Assembly: GCF_003711105.1 (NCBI RefSeq)
Contig: NZ_CP023865.1
Span: 5,171,001 to 5,235,000, forward strand
Reading direction: 5' to 3'
DNA: 64,000 nt
Source of the DNA: Actinoplanes teichomyceticus ATCC 31121
GTDB taxonomy: Bacteria > Actinomycetota > Actinomycetes > Mycobacteriales > Micromonosporaceae
A program made the position numbers and the translations under genes. A model generated the notes under the pieces. That model worked only from the letters and a program-made list of their open reading frames with translations. It was not told the origin of the DNA and made no database searches. Shown piece by piece: positions 52,283-59,913 of this stretch (the first letter of the stretch is position 1; each line of letters opens with the position of its first letter).

Positions 52283-53060
52283 TGAGTGTTTTTCATCCTG
52301 CGTAGCGGGGCGTGGTGCAGAACGAGGATGGCCCCGCACGATCGCGGTCGCGCGGCGTGGGCAGCAACGCAGCTTCACCAGGATCTTCCAGATCTTGAGC
52401 GTGGCGATCGCCCGCTCACCGCGCGCGGATCTTGGCGTGAGCCCGGTTGACCGCCCTCTGCCGGCGTGACAGCTTCGGCCGGAAACGGCGCCGTTCGAAC
52501 GCGGCCGAAGCCCATACCAGCCGCCCCAGCGCGTCGGCGATGACCTGTACGTTCACGCCGTGCCGCTGGTGCTTGCCCGAGTAGTACGGCTTCTGGTCGG
52601 CGACCCGGTCGATCGGGATCAGCGTGCCGTCCAGGATCGCGTACGCCAGCTGCCGGATGCGTTGCATGGCCGTGTCCAGGTCCTCGGCCGCTGCGCTGAG
52701 CAGGACGATCGCTTCCTGGACGTAGCGCCAGGCGGTTGGATGCCGATCTCGAAGCCGGCGGCGAGGCGAGGGTAGGTGTCACCGTTGCGCAGGTGGGCCC
52801 GGGCCAGCAGGGCCTGGCGAGCGGGGCTCAGCCGCCGCCATCGGGATCTGCGCTGCTGGCGGTGGCCGCGGATGCGCTCGGCCAGGTGGTTCAGGGTCCG
52901 GCTGGACAACGAGATCGTGGACGGGTAAGACAGCATGGCGAGGCTCCCGGTCGGGGCATCGGGTTCTGGTCGATTTGCTGTCCTACTGGAGCCTCGTCCT
53001 CATCGATCACCGCCCCCTGACGACCCCGATTGACCTGCAACATCAGGTTGAAAAGGCTCA
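52283..53060. mobile_element. IS5-type insertion sequence relic with terminal inverted repeats
   Basis: Imperfect terminal repeats are visible: TGAGTGTTTTTCATCCTG at 52283-52300 and, on the opposite strand at the other end (53060-53044), TGAGCCTTTTCAACCTG. Between them lies a decayed transposase gene on the minus strand. The element, about 780 bp, is shorter than complete IS5 members because the middle of the transposase is lost. No target-site duplication could be recognised. The right end coincides with the trmO stop codon. Confidence 0.75.
52300..52936 (-). pseudogene. Decayed IS5-family transposase
   Basis: The N-terminus SYPSTISLSSRTLNHLAERIRGHRQQRRSRWRRLSP and LLARAHLRNGDTYPRLAAGFEIGI is the helix-turn-helix part of this transposase type. 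After a frameshift the DDE part starts, IRQLAYAILDGTLIPIDRVADQKPYYSGKHQRHG..., but it jumps from VWASAA directly to RRFRPKLSRRQRAVNRAHAKIRAR; the block with the second catalytic Asp (usually LPGSVHDL...) is deleted. The C-terminal ERAIATLKIWKILVKLRCCPRRA is in another frame. At least two frameshifts and one internal deletion make it inactive. Confidence 0.85.
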
Positions 53061-53552
53061 GTAGTAGCTACTCATGATCTCGGTCGCCCACCCGGGTTGA
53101 CGGACCTCCCCGCGCGGTCCGAACTCCGCCATGTACGGTTTGATGTCAAGCACCGGGGTGCCCGCTACCGCGTCCAGTCCGCTGACGTAGAGGTCGTGCC
53201 CGTCCACGCGGTGCAGCCGGCAGCGGGAGACCCCGATCCGGTTCGGGCGGTTCTTGCCGCGTTGGGCGAAGATTCCGACCAGCGGCCAGGCGGTGTTCCC
53301 ACGCGGATGCCGGGCGCCGGTCTCCACCTTCTCCGGGGGCACCTGGTGGAAGTGGAACACCACCTCGAGGTGGGAGAAGTCGCCCAACCCGGACAGCGCG
53401 TCCTGGCCGAACTGAGCGGCGTCCAACCGGATCACGGCCTCCACACCGTCCCACGCGTCATCGAACACTTCCGCACGACCCCCGAGCACGTGTGCCACCG
53501 GCTGTGCGGTCACCACACTCCGGTCGGTGCGGTCCCCGATCTGCTCTTGCAC
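53058..53552 (-). CDS. trmO: TrmO-type tRNA (t6A37) N6-methyltransferase
   Basis: A TsaA/TrmO family SAM methyltransferase that adds N6-methyl to the t6A37 base of tRNA(Thr) in bacteria. The single-fold family motifs are present: GDFSHLEVVFHFHQV, ETGARHPRGNTAWPLVGIFAQRGKNRPNRIGVS and GLDAVAGTPVLDIKPYM. Length 164 is normal. GTG 53552 has AAAGGGGA about 9 nt upstream. The last sense codons (MSSYY) run into the inverted repeat of the IS relic: the stop TGA at 53058-53060 is also the end of that repeat, so the insertion may have supplied the present stop codon. Confidence 0.9.
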   Translation of the reverse strand: MQEQIGDRTDRSVVTAQPVAHVLGGRAEVFDDAWDGVEAVIRLDAAQFGQDALSGLGDFSHLEVVFHFHQVPPEKVETGARHPRGNTAWPLVGIFAQRGKNRPNRIGVSRCRLHRVDGHDLYVSGLDAVAGTPVLDIKPYMAEFGPRGEVRQPGWATEIMSSYY

Positions 53553-53832
53553 CAGCGATTCCCCTTTCTTCGGCTCGCCACGGGCGAGATGGATGTCCGG
53601 CCCCAGCGGTGGCTACGCGGCAGGACCGCATGCGGCGATGACGGCGTCGGGCGCCCCGGACCGCCACGCCGGGAACCACCACGGGCGGGTGGTGAAAGGC
53701 CAGGATGCTGCCGTGCGGCGCCGGGCTCGGCCAGGGCCGCCGCCTCGAACCGCTGGTCCGGGATGCGTCAGATGCGCGCCAGACAGATGCAGGGTCCGCA
53801 TTGGAGCGACGATACCTAAGACTCTCAGCGAA
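53553..53832. other. Intergenic, 280 bp, nothing recognised
   Basis: Between the trmO start and the 3' end of the three-module membrane-protein gene. It must contain the trmO promoter and possibly a terminator for the gene to the right, but no clear hairpin or -10 box stands out. Confidence 0.3.
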
Positions 53833-55020
53833 TCACCGCCGGGCGATCAGCAGGAACCCGGCGTCGGCGCGGGCGCCGGACGGCGCGTGGCAGATCACGT
53901 GGACGGCGTCGTCGTCCGGGCCGATCACGCAGCTGGCCGCGGTGTCGTACGGCGTCACCTGGAGGTCGCCGGTGCCCGGCAGGCCGCCCAGGCCGACCCG
54001 GTACTGCCCGCGGCCGGTGCGCGTGACCACGCTCGCCTGCCCGGCGCGGTTGAGCTGGAACGGCCCCCGCGGGGTGTACCGCGCCTCCCCCGGCCGGTCC
54101 GCGCGCAGGTAGCCGCCGTGCACCGCGTCGGGCCCGGCGGCGAACGTGATCGCGAACCGGGAGTCCACCGGCTGCCCGGTCACGTCCCGGCACCGCACGC
54201 GCACCGCGAGATTGCGGCCTTCCGGGTACGCGAACCACCGCTGCACCTCGCACACCGTCGCCGCGTCCGCGACCGGGGTGACCTTCACCGTGCCACCGTC
54301 CACATCGTCCATGCTGCCGAAGTGGACGACGTACGAGCCGGTGTCCTCCCGGTCGGCCGAGTTCGTGCCGCCCCGGCCATTGTGGCTGTACTCGTCGTCG
54401 ACCGTCTGGCTGGTCCGGCCCGGGTCGCCGAGCCGCAGGTAGGCGGCCGCTCCGGCACCCGCGCCGAGGTGCCATCGAGCCGTGAAGCCGCTGTCGGCGG
54501 GCTTGCCGGCCCGGTCGAAGCAGTTCACCCGGAGCAGCTCGTCGGCACCGTCCGGGTGCCAGTCCAGCAGGGTGCAGATCCGGTCGTCCCGGGTCACCGC
54601 GGTGACTTCGGCGACTCCGCCGGCGCGACCGAGCCGGCCCAGCACGACCAGGTAGCGGCCGGTCCCGGAGCGTTCCACGGTGTTCTCGGCGCCGGCCGAG
54701 TTGCACTGCCGTCCGGGGCGGTACCGGTCCTCGCCGGGCCGGTCGGCGAGGACGTAGCCGGCCGGCTGGCGCGGCGCCCGGCAGGGCGGTTCGGGGCGCG
54801 CCGGTTCCGGCCTGGTCGCCCAGGTCACCGCCATGACCAGGATGGGCAGGACGCCGCCGGCCACGGCCACGGCGGCGACCAGCGCGCTGATCCGGGGCTC
54901 GGACGGGGCGGCCCGGGCGCGCGGAGCGAGCCAGTCGCCGACCGCGGTCATCGTGCGGGCGCCCAGGCGGTCGAGGCGCCGGCGCCAGTCCGGGACGGTA
55001 CGGGCCGGCGTCAACGGCAT
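53833..55020 (-). CDS. Membrane-anchored protein with three Cys-paired modules, unknown function
   Basis: I do not recognise the function. The 395-residue product has a short basic cytosolic N-terminus (about 1-45), one membrane helix (ISALVAAVAVAGGVLPILVMAV), then an exported part made of three homologous modules of about 90 residues. Each contains a LADRPGEDRYRP-type strand, a TGRYLVVLG-like strand (GSYVVHFG, GQYRVGLG), a Cys pair about 12-22 residues apart (ICTLLDWHP...VNC; VCEVQRWFA...VRC; SCVIGPD...VIC), and a GKPADSGFTA-type ending (GQPVDSRFAI, GARADAGFLL). Such GxPADSxF modules occur in secreted actinobacterial proteins of unknown role. ATG 55020 overlaps the lipoprotein gene's stop codon by 10 nt, which strongly supports translational coupling with it. 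Confidence 0.78.
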   Translation of the reverse strand: MPLTPARTVPDWRRRLDRLGARTMTAVGDWLAPRARAAPSEPRISALVAAVAVAGGVLPILVMAVTWATRPEPARPEPPCRAPRQPAGYVLADRPGEDRYRPGRQCNSAGAENTVERSGTGRYLVVLGRLGRAGGVAEVTAVTRDDRICTLLDWHPDGADELLRVNCFDRAGKPADSGFTARWHLGAGAGAAAYLRLGDPGRTSQTVDDEYSHNGRGGTNSADREDTGSYVVHFGSMDDVDGGTVKVTPVADAATVCEVQRWFAYPEGRNLAVRVRCRDVTGQPVDSRFAITFAAGPDAVHGGYLRADRPGEARYTPRGPFQLNRAGQASVVTRTGRGQYRVGLGGLPGTGDLQVTPYDTAASCVIGPDDDAVHVICHAPSGARADAGFLLIARR

Positions 55021-55673
55021 CCCGCGCCGCACGTCCGGCCGGCCTCGGTCGTGGGCGGGGAGCTTCCCGCGGCGGGCTGCGCCGAGGACGACGGCGGGCC
55101 GGGTGGCGGGGTCTGCTCCGGCTGCTTCACCGGCCGAGCGCCGGCCGAGTACTTCGGCCGGACATACCGGGCACGGCTGGTCGACTGAACCGGGTGGGCC
55201 GGTCGTTTCGCCCGATCCGGCCGGGCCGAGCGGGTCGGGATGGCCGGCCGATCCGACGTACCGGAAGGGTCGTCCTGCCGCGCCGGGCCCGCCCCGCCCG
55301 GATCCGCGTGCCGCCCGGCGCGGCCCGGCCGGTTCCTGCCGGACGCGGTGTCGCGGCCGCTCCCCGCCGGTTCCCCGGTCCCCGGCATCTCGTCGCCGGG
55401 CAGTACGTCCCGGGTGGGCATCTCGTCGCCGGGCAGCACGTCCCGGGTGGGCATCTCGTCGCCGGGCAGCACGTCGCGGGTAGGCATCTCGTCGCCGGGC
55501 AGCACATCGCGGCCCGGGGCCTCCGGGGCGAGCACGTCGCGGCCGCCGGGCGCGTCCGGTGGCAGGCTCGCGGCGACCGGGGCGAGCTGCCGAGAACCGC
55601 CGGACCCGCCGCAGCCGGCCACCGCCAGCACGGCCAGGGCCGTGGCAAGCAGGAGGGGACTCCCTCGTTTCAC
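55011..55673 (-). CDS. Repeat-containing lipoprotein coupled to the three-module membrane protein
   Basis: A 220-residue lipoprotein of unknown function. MKRGSPLLLATALAVLAVAGCGGSGG has a signal peptide with lipobox VAGC (Cys21). Residues about 47-95 hold four tandem copies of an 11-residue unit, RDVLPGDEMPT, encoded by four 33-bp repeats (about 55383-55520). The rest is rich in Pro, Ser, Arg and Gly and looks disordered, ending with a Cys pair (GRTCGAGCR) that could pair with another protein. GTG 55673 has GGAGG 4 nt upstream. The gene overlaps the downstream membrane-protein gene by 10 nt, so the two are made together and likely form an envelope complex. Confidence 0.78.
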   Translation of the reverse strand: MKRGSPLLLATALAVLAVAGCGGSGGSRQLAPVAASLPPDAPGGRDVLAPEAPGRDVLPGDEMPTRDVLPGDEMPTRDVLPGDEMPTRDVLPGDEMPGTGEPAGSGRDTASGRNRPGRAGRHADPGGAGPARQDDPSGTSDRPAIPTRSARPDRAKRPAHPVQSTSRARYVRPKYSAGARPVKQPEQTPPPGPPSSSAQPAAGSSPPTTEAGRTCGAGCR

Positions 55674-55986
55674 CGCACCTCCACCACACCCGTCTGCTCC
55701 TCAAACGACCCACCACGGGAACGGTGATGCGGCCCGGGCGGACCGCTCGCGGTACGCACACCGGGCCAGGAGCACGCCGGGATGACGCCGAGCGGAGCGC
55801 CGGGACGGGCCCGCCACCCGGCGGGGGGCTTCCGGCTCCGGTCGCGGCGGCTTCCCGCGGCCCTCGCGGGGGGCGGAAACGAGTTGCCGTACCGGGCGTC
55901 CACGTGCGACGGTTCGCTGCCGCCGACGTCCACGAGCGGCCGGGCACCGTCCCGCAGACCCCTACCGACAGGGCATGACACCGTAG
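55674..55986. other. Intergenic between divergent genes, nothing recognised
   Basis: About 310 bp between the lipoprotein (minus) and the TipAS-domain gene (plus). It must hold both promoters. I see only short GC palindromes and no defensible box or repeat. Confidence 0.3.
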
Positions 55987-56373
55987 ATGACCACATCCAT
56001 GCTGAACCCCGAGGACGCCGCGCGGTGCCGCCGCTCGCTCGCCGAGGAACAGACCGCCAGCCTCGCCGCGACCGATGACTGGGCACACGTCGACAGGGAC
56101 CGCGTCCACCGGGACTGGCACGAGTTGTACAGCGAGATCGCCGCCGCCATCACCGCCGGCGCCCGGCCGCAGGACGAACCGGTCCAGGAGCTGGTCGGCA
56201 GGCATTACGCCATCGCCAGCCGGTTCTACCCGCCCAGCCGGGACGCCTATCTCGGCATGGCGCTGCGGTACGCCGAGGACGACGCGATGCGGGAGTGGCA
56301 CAACTCCTACCACCCGCGGATGGTGGAGTTCCTCGGCGGGGCGATGCTGCGGTACGCCGAGACCCGGCTCTGA
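55987..56373 (+). CDS. Stand-alone TipAS antibiotic-recognition domain protein
   Basis: A 128-residue all-helical protein resembling the TipAS domain that binds thiopeptide antibiotics in the C-terminus of MerR-type TipA. Matching blocks are DWAHVDRDRVHRDWHELYSEIAAAITAGARPQDEPVQELVGRHYAIASRFYPPSRDAYLGMALRYAEDDAMREWHNSYHPRMVEFLGGAMLRYAETR. There is no MerR DNA-binding part, so it would act like TipAS, as a drug-sequestering protein, rather than as an activator. No ribosome binding site is evident; ATG 55999 is an alternative start. Divergent from the lipoprotein gene. Confidence 0.82.
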   Translation: MTTSMLNPEDAARCRRSLAEEQTASLAATDDWAHVDRDRVHRDWHELYSEIAAAITAGARPQDEPVQELVGRHYAIASRFYPPSRDAYLGMALRYAEDDAMREWHNSYHPRMVEFLGGAMLRYAETRL

Positions 56374-56456
56374 CCCGGCCGCGTGCCACCGCGACGAGCG
56401 GCGACAGCGCGGTCAGCCGGTGAGAACGGCGCAGGCGCGCCGGTGGCCCGGTCGGC

Positions 56457-56912
56457 TCAGGCGTACTGCCGGTAGACGGCGCGGGCGACGCAGGCCGGTT
56501 TGTCCGAGCCGTCGATCTGCACGGTGAAGTCGAAGGTGCTCTGCACGCCGCCGGGCACGTCCTCGACACCGACCACGGTGGCCGCGAGGCGGATCCGCGA
56601 GCCCACCCGGACCGGGCTGGGGAACCGGACCCGCTCCAGCCCGTAGTTCACGCCCATCTTCGTGCCCTCGACCTTGAGCAGGTCGGCGAAGAGCGGGATG
56701 ACCAGCGACAGCGTCAGGTAACCGTGCGCGATCGGGGCGCGGAACGGGCCCTGGGCGGCACGCTCGGGGTCCACGTGGATCCACTGGTGGTCGCCGGTGG
56801 CCTCGGCGAACGTGTTCACCCGCTCCTGGGTGATCTCCAGCCAGGAGCTGGCGCCGAGGTCCTGGCCGACGAGCGACTTGAGTCCGTCGAGCCCGTTCAC
56901 GGTCGTGGTCAT
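56457..56912 (-). CDS. MaoC-family dehydratase (single hotdog)
   Basis: A 151-residue single-hotdog enzyme of the MaoC type, probably an (R)-specific enoyl-CoA hydratase. The hydratase motif is clear: FAEATGDHQWIHVDPERA (D-x-x-x-x-H type) followed by PFRAPIAHGYLTLSL; NYGLERVRFPSPVRVGSRIRL belongs to the core sheet. ATG 56912 was chosen with AGAGAGG 6 nt upstream, giving the usual start MTTTVNGLDGLKSLVGQDLG. The C-terminus ACVARAVYRQYA is complete. It is not next to other lipid genes but resembles the double-hotdog enzyme at 19413. Confidence 0.93.
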   Translation of the reverse strand: MTTTVNGLDGLKSLVGQDLGASSWLEITQERVNTFAEATGDHQWIHVDPERAAQGPFRAPIAHGYLTLSLVIPLFADLLKVEGTKMGVNYGLERVRFPSPVRVGSRIRLAATVVGVEDVPGGVQSTFDFTVQIDGSDKPACVARAVYRQYA

Positions 56913-57101
56913 TCCGATTCCTCTCCGCACATCCGGCGTCCGGCCTGGCACGCTGGATCCCGCCCCGCGCGACCGGCCGGCGACCGGGCGCGGGAGATCC
57001 ACGCCCCTCAACCTCTCACGGACCGGCCGGGATGGGAACCGCCGGGACACCCCGCCGGAGGGCGCGCCACCGGCGGGGCGCGGAGCGTGTGGCGGCCGCG
57101 G

Positions 57102-57131
57102 CGGGCCGGCCGCCCCGTGCCGGCCGGCCCG
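57102..57131 (-). terminator. 11-bp stem terminator of the aldo/keto reductase gene
   Basis: CGGGCCGGCCG (57102-57112) pairs perfectly with CGGCCGGCCCG (57121-57131) over an 8-nt loop, 6 bp past the aldo/keto reductase stop codon. Confidence 0.75.
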
Positions 57132-57137
57132 GCCGCG

Positions 57138-58148
57138 TCACGCCCCGGCGGCCTCCAGGCGGGCCAGCTGGCCGGCGTCCAGCTTGATGTCCAGGGCCGG
57201 CAGCAGGTCGTCGAGCTGCTCCGGGGTCTTCGGCCCGATCAGCGGGATCACCGACGGGTCCGTCTGGTGCAGCAGCCAGGCCAGGACCGTACGGTTCGGG
57301 GTGGCCCCGACCTCGGCGGCCACCTCGCCCAGCACGGCCAGCCGGGCATCGACGTCCGGGCCCTCGTAGCTCTCCATCATCCAGTGGCCGGACCGCTTCG
57401 CCGGGTCGTCGTAGATGCCCTTGAGGATCGGCGAGTACGCGACCAGCTGCAGGTCGCGGTGCAGTCGCAGGTACTCCCACTGCTCGGGGCCGACGATCCC
57501 GGCGGCCGCGTTGCCCGCCTTCGGGCGCAGGTACGAGTGCTGTTGCTGCAGCGCGACCGGGGCCGGCCAGCCGTGCCGCTCGCACAGCTGCCGGATCCGC
57601 TCCAGCCGCCAGGTGCGCACGTTGGACCAGCCGAGGTACCGCACCTTGCCGGCGCTGACCAGCCCGGCGAGGGCCTCCAGGGTCTCCTCCAGCGGGGTGC
57701 TCAGGTCGTCGACGTGCACGTAGTACAGATCGACGTGATCGGTGCCGAGCCGGCGCAGGCTGGCGTCCAGGGCGTGCCGCAGGGTGTCCGCACCGGCCCC
57801 GGCGAAGGTGCGCCGGGCCAGGTCCCAGTCCGGGTTCCCGTCGGCGTCCCACAGAGCCGGCGAGTACTCCGGCACCGCGCTGCCCTTGGTGGCCAGGAAT
57901 ACCTGGTCACGGCGGTTGCCGGCGCGCATCCAGCGGCCCAGCAGCTCCTCGCTCTCCCCGCCACGGCTGCCCACCCGTCGCCACCACTCGTAGCAGTCGG
58001 CGGTGTCCAGGAACGAGCCTCCGGCCCCGACGTAGCGGTCCAGGATGCGGATCGCGTCGGCCTCGCTGGTGGCGCCGCCCATCTGCATCGCGCCGAGGGC
58101 GAGCCTGCTGACCCGCGTACCGGTTCGTCCCAGTTCCATCATGTCCAT
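57138..58148 (-). CDS. Aldo/keto reductase
   Basis: An NADPH-dependent (beta/alpha)8 oxidoreductase of the AKR superfamily, 336 residues. LALGAMQMGGATSEADAIRILDRYVGAGGSFLDTADCYEWW holds the catalytic Asp and Tyr (DTADCY), FLATKGSAVPEYS the Lys, and VDLYYVHVDD the active-site His (VHVDD). The C-terminal block SVIPLIGPKTPEQLDDLLPAL contains the cofactor-phosphate site. The start ATG 58148 was preferred, as it begins MDMMELGRTGTRVSRLALG. It is divergent from the MFS exporter gene; two copies of a TetR-type operator lie between them. The gene ends in a strong hairpin. Confidence 0.93.
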   Translation of the reverse strand: MDMMELGRTGTRVSRLALGAMQMGGATSEADAIRILDRYVGAGGSFLDTADCYEWWRRVGSRGGESEELLGRWMRAGNRRDQVFLATKGSAVPEYSPALWDADGNPDWDLARRTFAGAGADTLRHALDASLRRLGTDHVDLYYVHVDDLSTPLEETLEALAGLVSAGKVRYLGWSNVRTWRLERIRQLCERHGWPAPVALQQQHSYLRPKAGNAAAGIVGPEQWEYLRLHRDLQLVAYSPILKGIYDDPAKRSGHWMMESYEGPDVDARLAVLGEVAAEVGATPNRTVLAWLLHQTDPSVIPLIGPKTPEQLDDLLPALDIKLDAGQLARLEAAGA

Positions 58149-58225
58149 GCCGCCCGACGTTAGGACCTGGAGCGCGCTCCAGGTCAAACCCGCGATGCCG
58201 GGCCGGGTGACCGCGCCCACATTCC

Positions 58226-58246
58226 GATACGAGAGCGTTCCGTTTC
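58226..58246. promoter_or_regulatory. TetR-type operator copy 1
   Basis: GATACGAGA-GC-GTTCCGTTTC: a direct repeat of the element at 58278, 52 bp away (about five helical turns). Outer bases allow the inverted pairing GAGA / TCTC, as in TetR-family operators. It lies 78 bp before the aldo/keto reductase start. Confidence 0.65.
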
Positions 58247-58277
58247 TCAATGGGCCGGACTACTGTCCCCGGATAGA

Positions 58278-58298
58278 GATACGAGACAGTTCCGTTTC
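58278..58298. promoter_or_regulatory. TetR-type operator copy 2
   Basis: GATACGAGA-CA-GTTCCGTTTC matches copy 1 in 19 of 21 bases. CGAGAC and GTTTCG form an inverted pair (one mismatch) in it. It is 22 bp before the MFS start codon, where binding would block transcription. The candidate regulator is the TetR gene just downstream of the MFS gene. Confidence 0.7.
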
Positions 58299-58319
58299 GA
58301 AACCGGGGGGAAACACCGG

Positions 58320-59900
58320 ATGAACGCAGTTCCAGAGACACCCCAGGCCGGTCACCCCCGGCGCTGGGCCATCCTCGCCGTGCTGGTGATCAGCCTGCTC
58401 GTCGTCGTGCTCGACAACACCGTGCTGAACGTGGCCCTGCGGATCATCGCCGACCCGCAGCAGGGCCTGGGCGCCACCCAGAGCGAGCTGGAGTGGGCGA
58501 TCAACTCGTACACGCTGGTCTTCGCGGGCCTGCTGTTCACCGCGGGCATCCTGGCCGACCGCCTGGGCCGCCGGATCGCTCTGATCGCCGGCCTCACGCT
58601 GTTCGGCATCGCATCGCTGATCTCGGCGTACGCCGGCTCACCGGACCAGCTGATCGCCGCCCGCGCGGTGATGGGCCTGGGCGCCGCCGCCGTCATGCCG
58701 GCCACCCTGTCGATCATCGCGAACGTCTTCGAGCCGCGCGAGCGCGGCCGGGCCATCGGGGTCTGGGCCGGCGCGGTCGGCCTGGCCGTCGCCCTCGGCC
58801 CGATCCTCGGCGGCTTCCTGCTGGAGCACTTCTGGTGGGGCTCGGTCTTCCTGATCAACGTGCCGATCGTGGTGGCCGGCGTGGCGCTGGTCGCGATCCT
58901 GGTGCCGGAGTCGCGGGACCCGAAGCCGGGCCGGATCGACGTGCTCGGCGTGCTGCTGTCGATCATCGGTCTGACCCTGCTCACCTACGGCGTGATCAAG
59001 GGCGGCGAGGACGGGTTCGGCGACACCCTGGCCTGGGCGCCGCTGGCCGGCGGCCTGCTGGTGCTGGCCGGGTTCGTGCTCTACGAGCGGCGCATCGAGT
59101 TCCCCTCGCTGGACGTGCGGCTGTTCGGCAACCGGCAGTTCTCCGCCTCCACCGCGATGATCGGCCTGGTCTTCTTCGCGGCCATGGGCTCGATGTTCTT
59201 CGGCGCTTTCTACCTGCAGCTGGTCCGCGACTACGGCCCGCTGGCCTCCGGCGCGCTGTTCGTCCCGTTCGCGGTCGGGCAGATGGTCTTCGCGCCGATC
59301 AGCTCGACCATGGTGAAGCGGTTCGGCCCCAAGCTGGTCAGCACCGTCGGCCTGCTGCTGGTCGCGCTCGGCCTGGCCGCCTGGCTGCCGATCGGGGCGG
59401 ACACCCCGATCGCCGTGGTCGCCCTGGCCTTCTTCGTGCAGGGCGTCGGCATGGCCAACGTGATGCCGCCGGCCACCGAGTCGATCATGTCGGCGCTGCC
59501 CCGGGAGAAGGCCGGTGTCGGCTCCGCGGTCAGCAACACCATCCGGCAGCTCGGCGGCGCGCTGGGCGTCGCGGTGCTGGGCGCGGTCCTCTCCTCGGTC
59601 TACCGCGACAACCTGGGCGCCGCCACCGACGGCCTGCCCGGCGCGGCGGCCGACGCGGCCCGCGAGTCCATCTCGGGGGCGTACGCGGTGGCCGCGCAGG
59701 CCGGCCCGGCCGGTCCCGGCCTGATCGCCGGCGCCAACGAGGCGTTCATCACCGCGATGCACTGGGCGACCGCCGGGTCGCTGGTGTTCGCCCTGCTCGG
59801 CGCGCTCGTCGCGGCGATCTTCCTGCCCGGCCGGCGGCCCGGCGCGCGCCCGGCCCCGGTCCTCGCCGAGGAGCAGGGCGTGGCCCTGGTCGAGGCGTAA
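58320..59900 (+). CDS. DHA2-family MFS drug-efflux transporter (14 TM)
   Basis: A proton-driven multidrug exporter of the EmrB/QacA type with 526 residues and about 14 membrane helices. The family motifs are present: VVLDNTVLNVALRII in the first helix (motif D1), GLLFTAGILADRLGRRIALIAG (motif A), GLGAAAVMPATLSII and RAIGVWAGAVGLAVALGPILGGFL (motif C, antiporter). ATG 58320 has GGGGGG 9 nt upstream. Two TetR-type operators lie in front, and the TetR gene follows 13 nt behind, so it is probably repressed by that protein and induced by its substrate. Confidence 0.94.
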   Translation: MNAVPETPQAGHPRRWAILAVLVISLLVVVLDNTVLNVALRIIADPQQGLGATQSELEWAINSYTLVFAGLLFTAGILADRLGRRIALIAGLTLFGIASLISAYAGSPDQLIAARAVMGLGAAAVMPATLSIIANVFEPRERGRAIGVWAGAVGLAVALGPILGGFLLEHFWWGSVFLINVPIVVAGVALVAILVPESRDPKPGRIDVLGVLLSIIGLTLLTYGVIKGGEDGFGDTLAWAPLAGGLLVLAGFVLYERRIEFPSLDVRLFGNRQFSASTAMIGLVFFAAMGSMFFGAFYLQLVRDYGPLASGALFVPFAVGQMVFAPISSTMVKRFGPKLVSTVGLLLVALGLAAWLPIGADTPIAVVALAFFVQGVGMANVMPPATESIMSALPREKAGVGSAVSNTIRQLGGALGVAVLGAVLSSVYRDNLGAATDGLPGAAADAARESISGAYAVAAQAGPAGPGLIAGANEAFITAMHWATAGSLVFALLGALVAAIFLPGRRPGARPAPVLAEEQGVALVEA

Positions 59901-59913
59901 CCGCTCGGCGACA

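Noticed and set aside
53833..56313. 826-codon minus-strand frame covering the membrane protein and the TipAS gene
   Set aside because: Only its last 395 codons look like protein. The upper part is antisense to the TipAS gene and out of frame with the lipoprotein gene.
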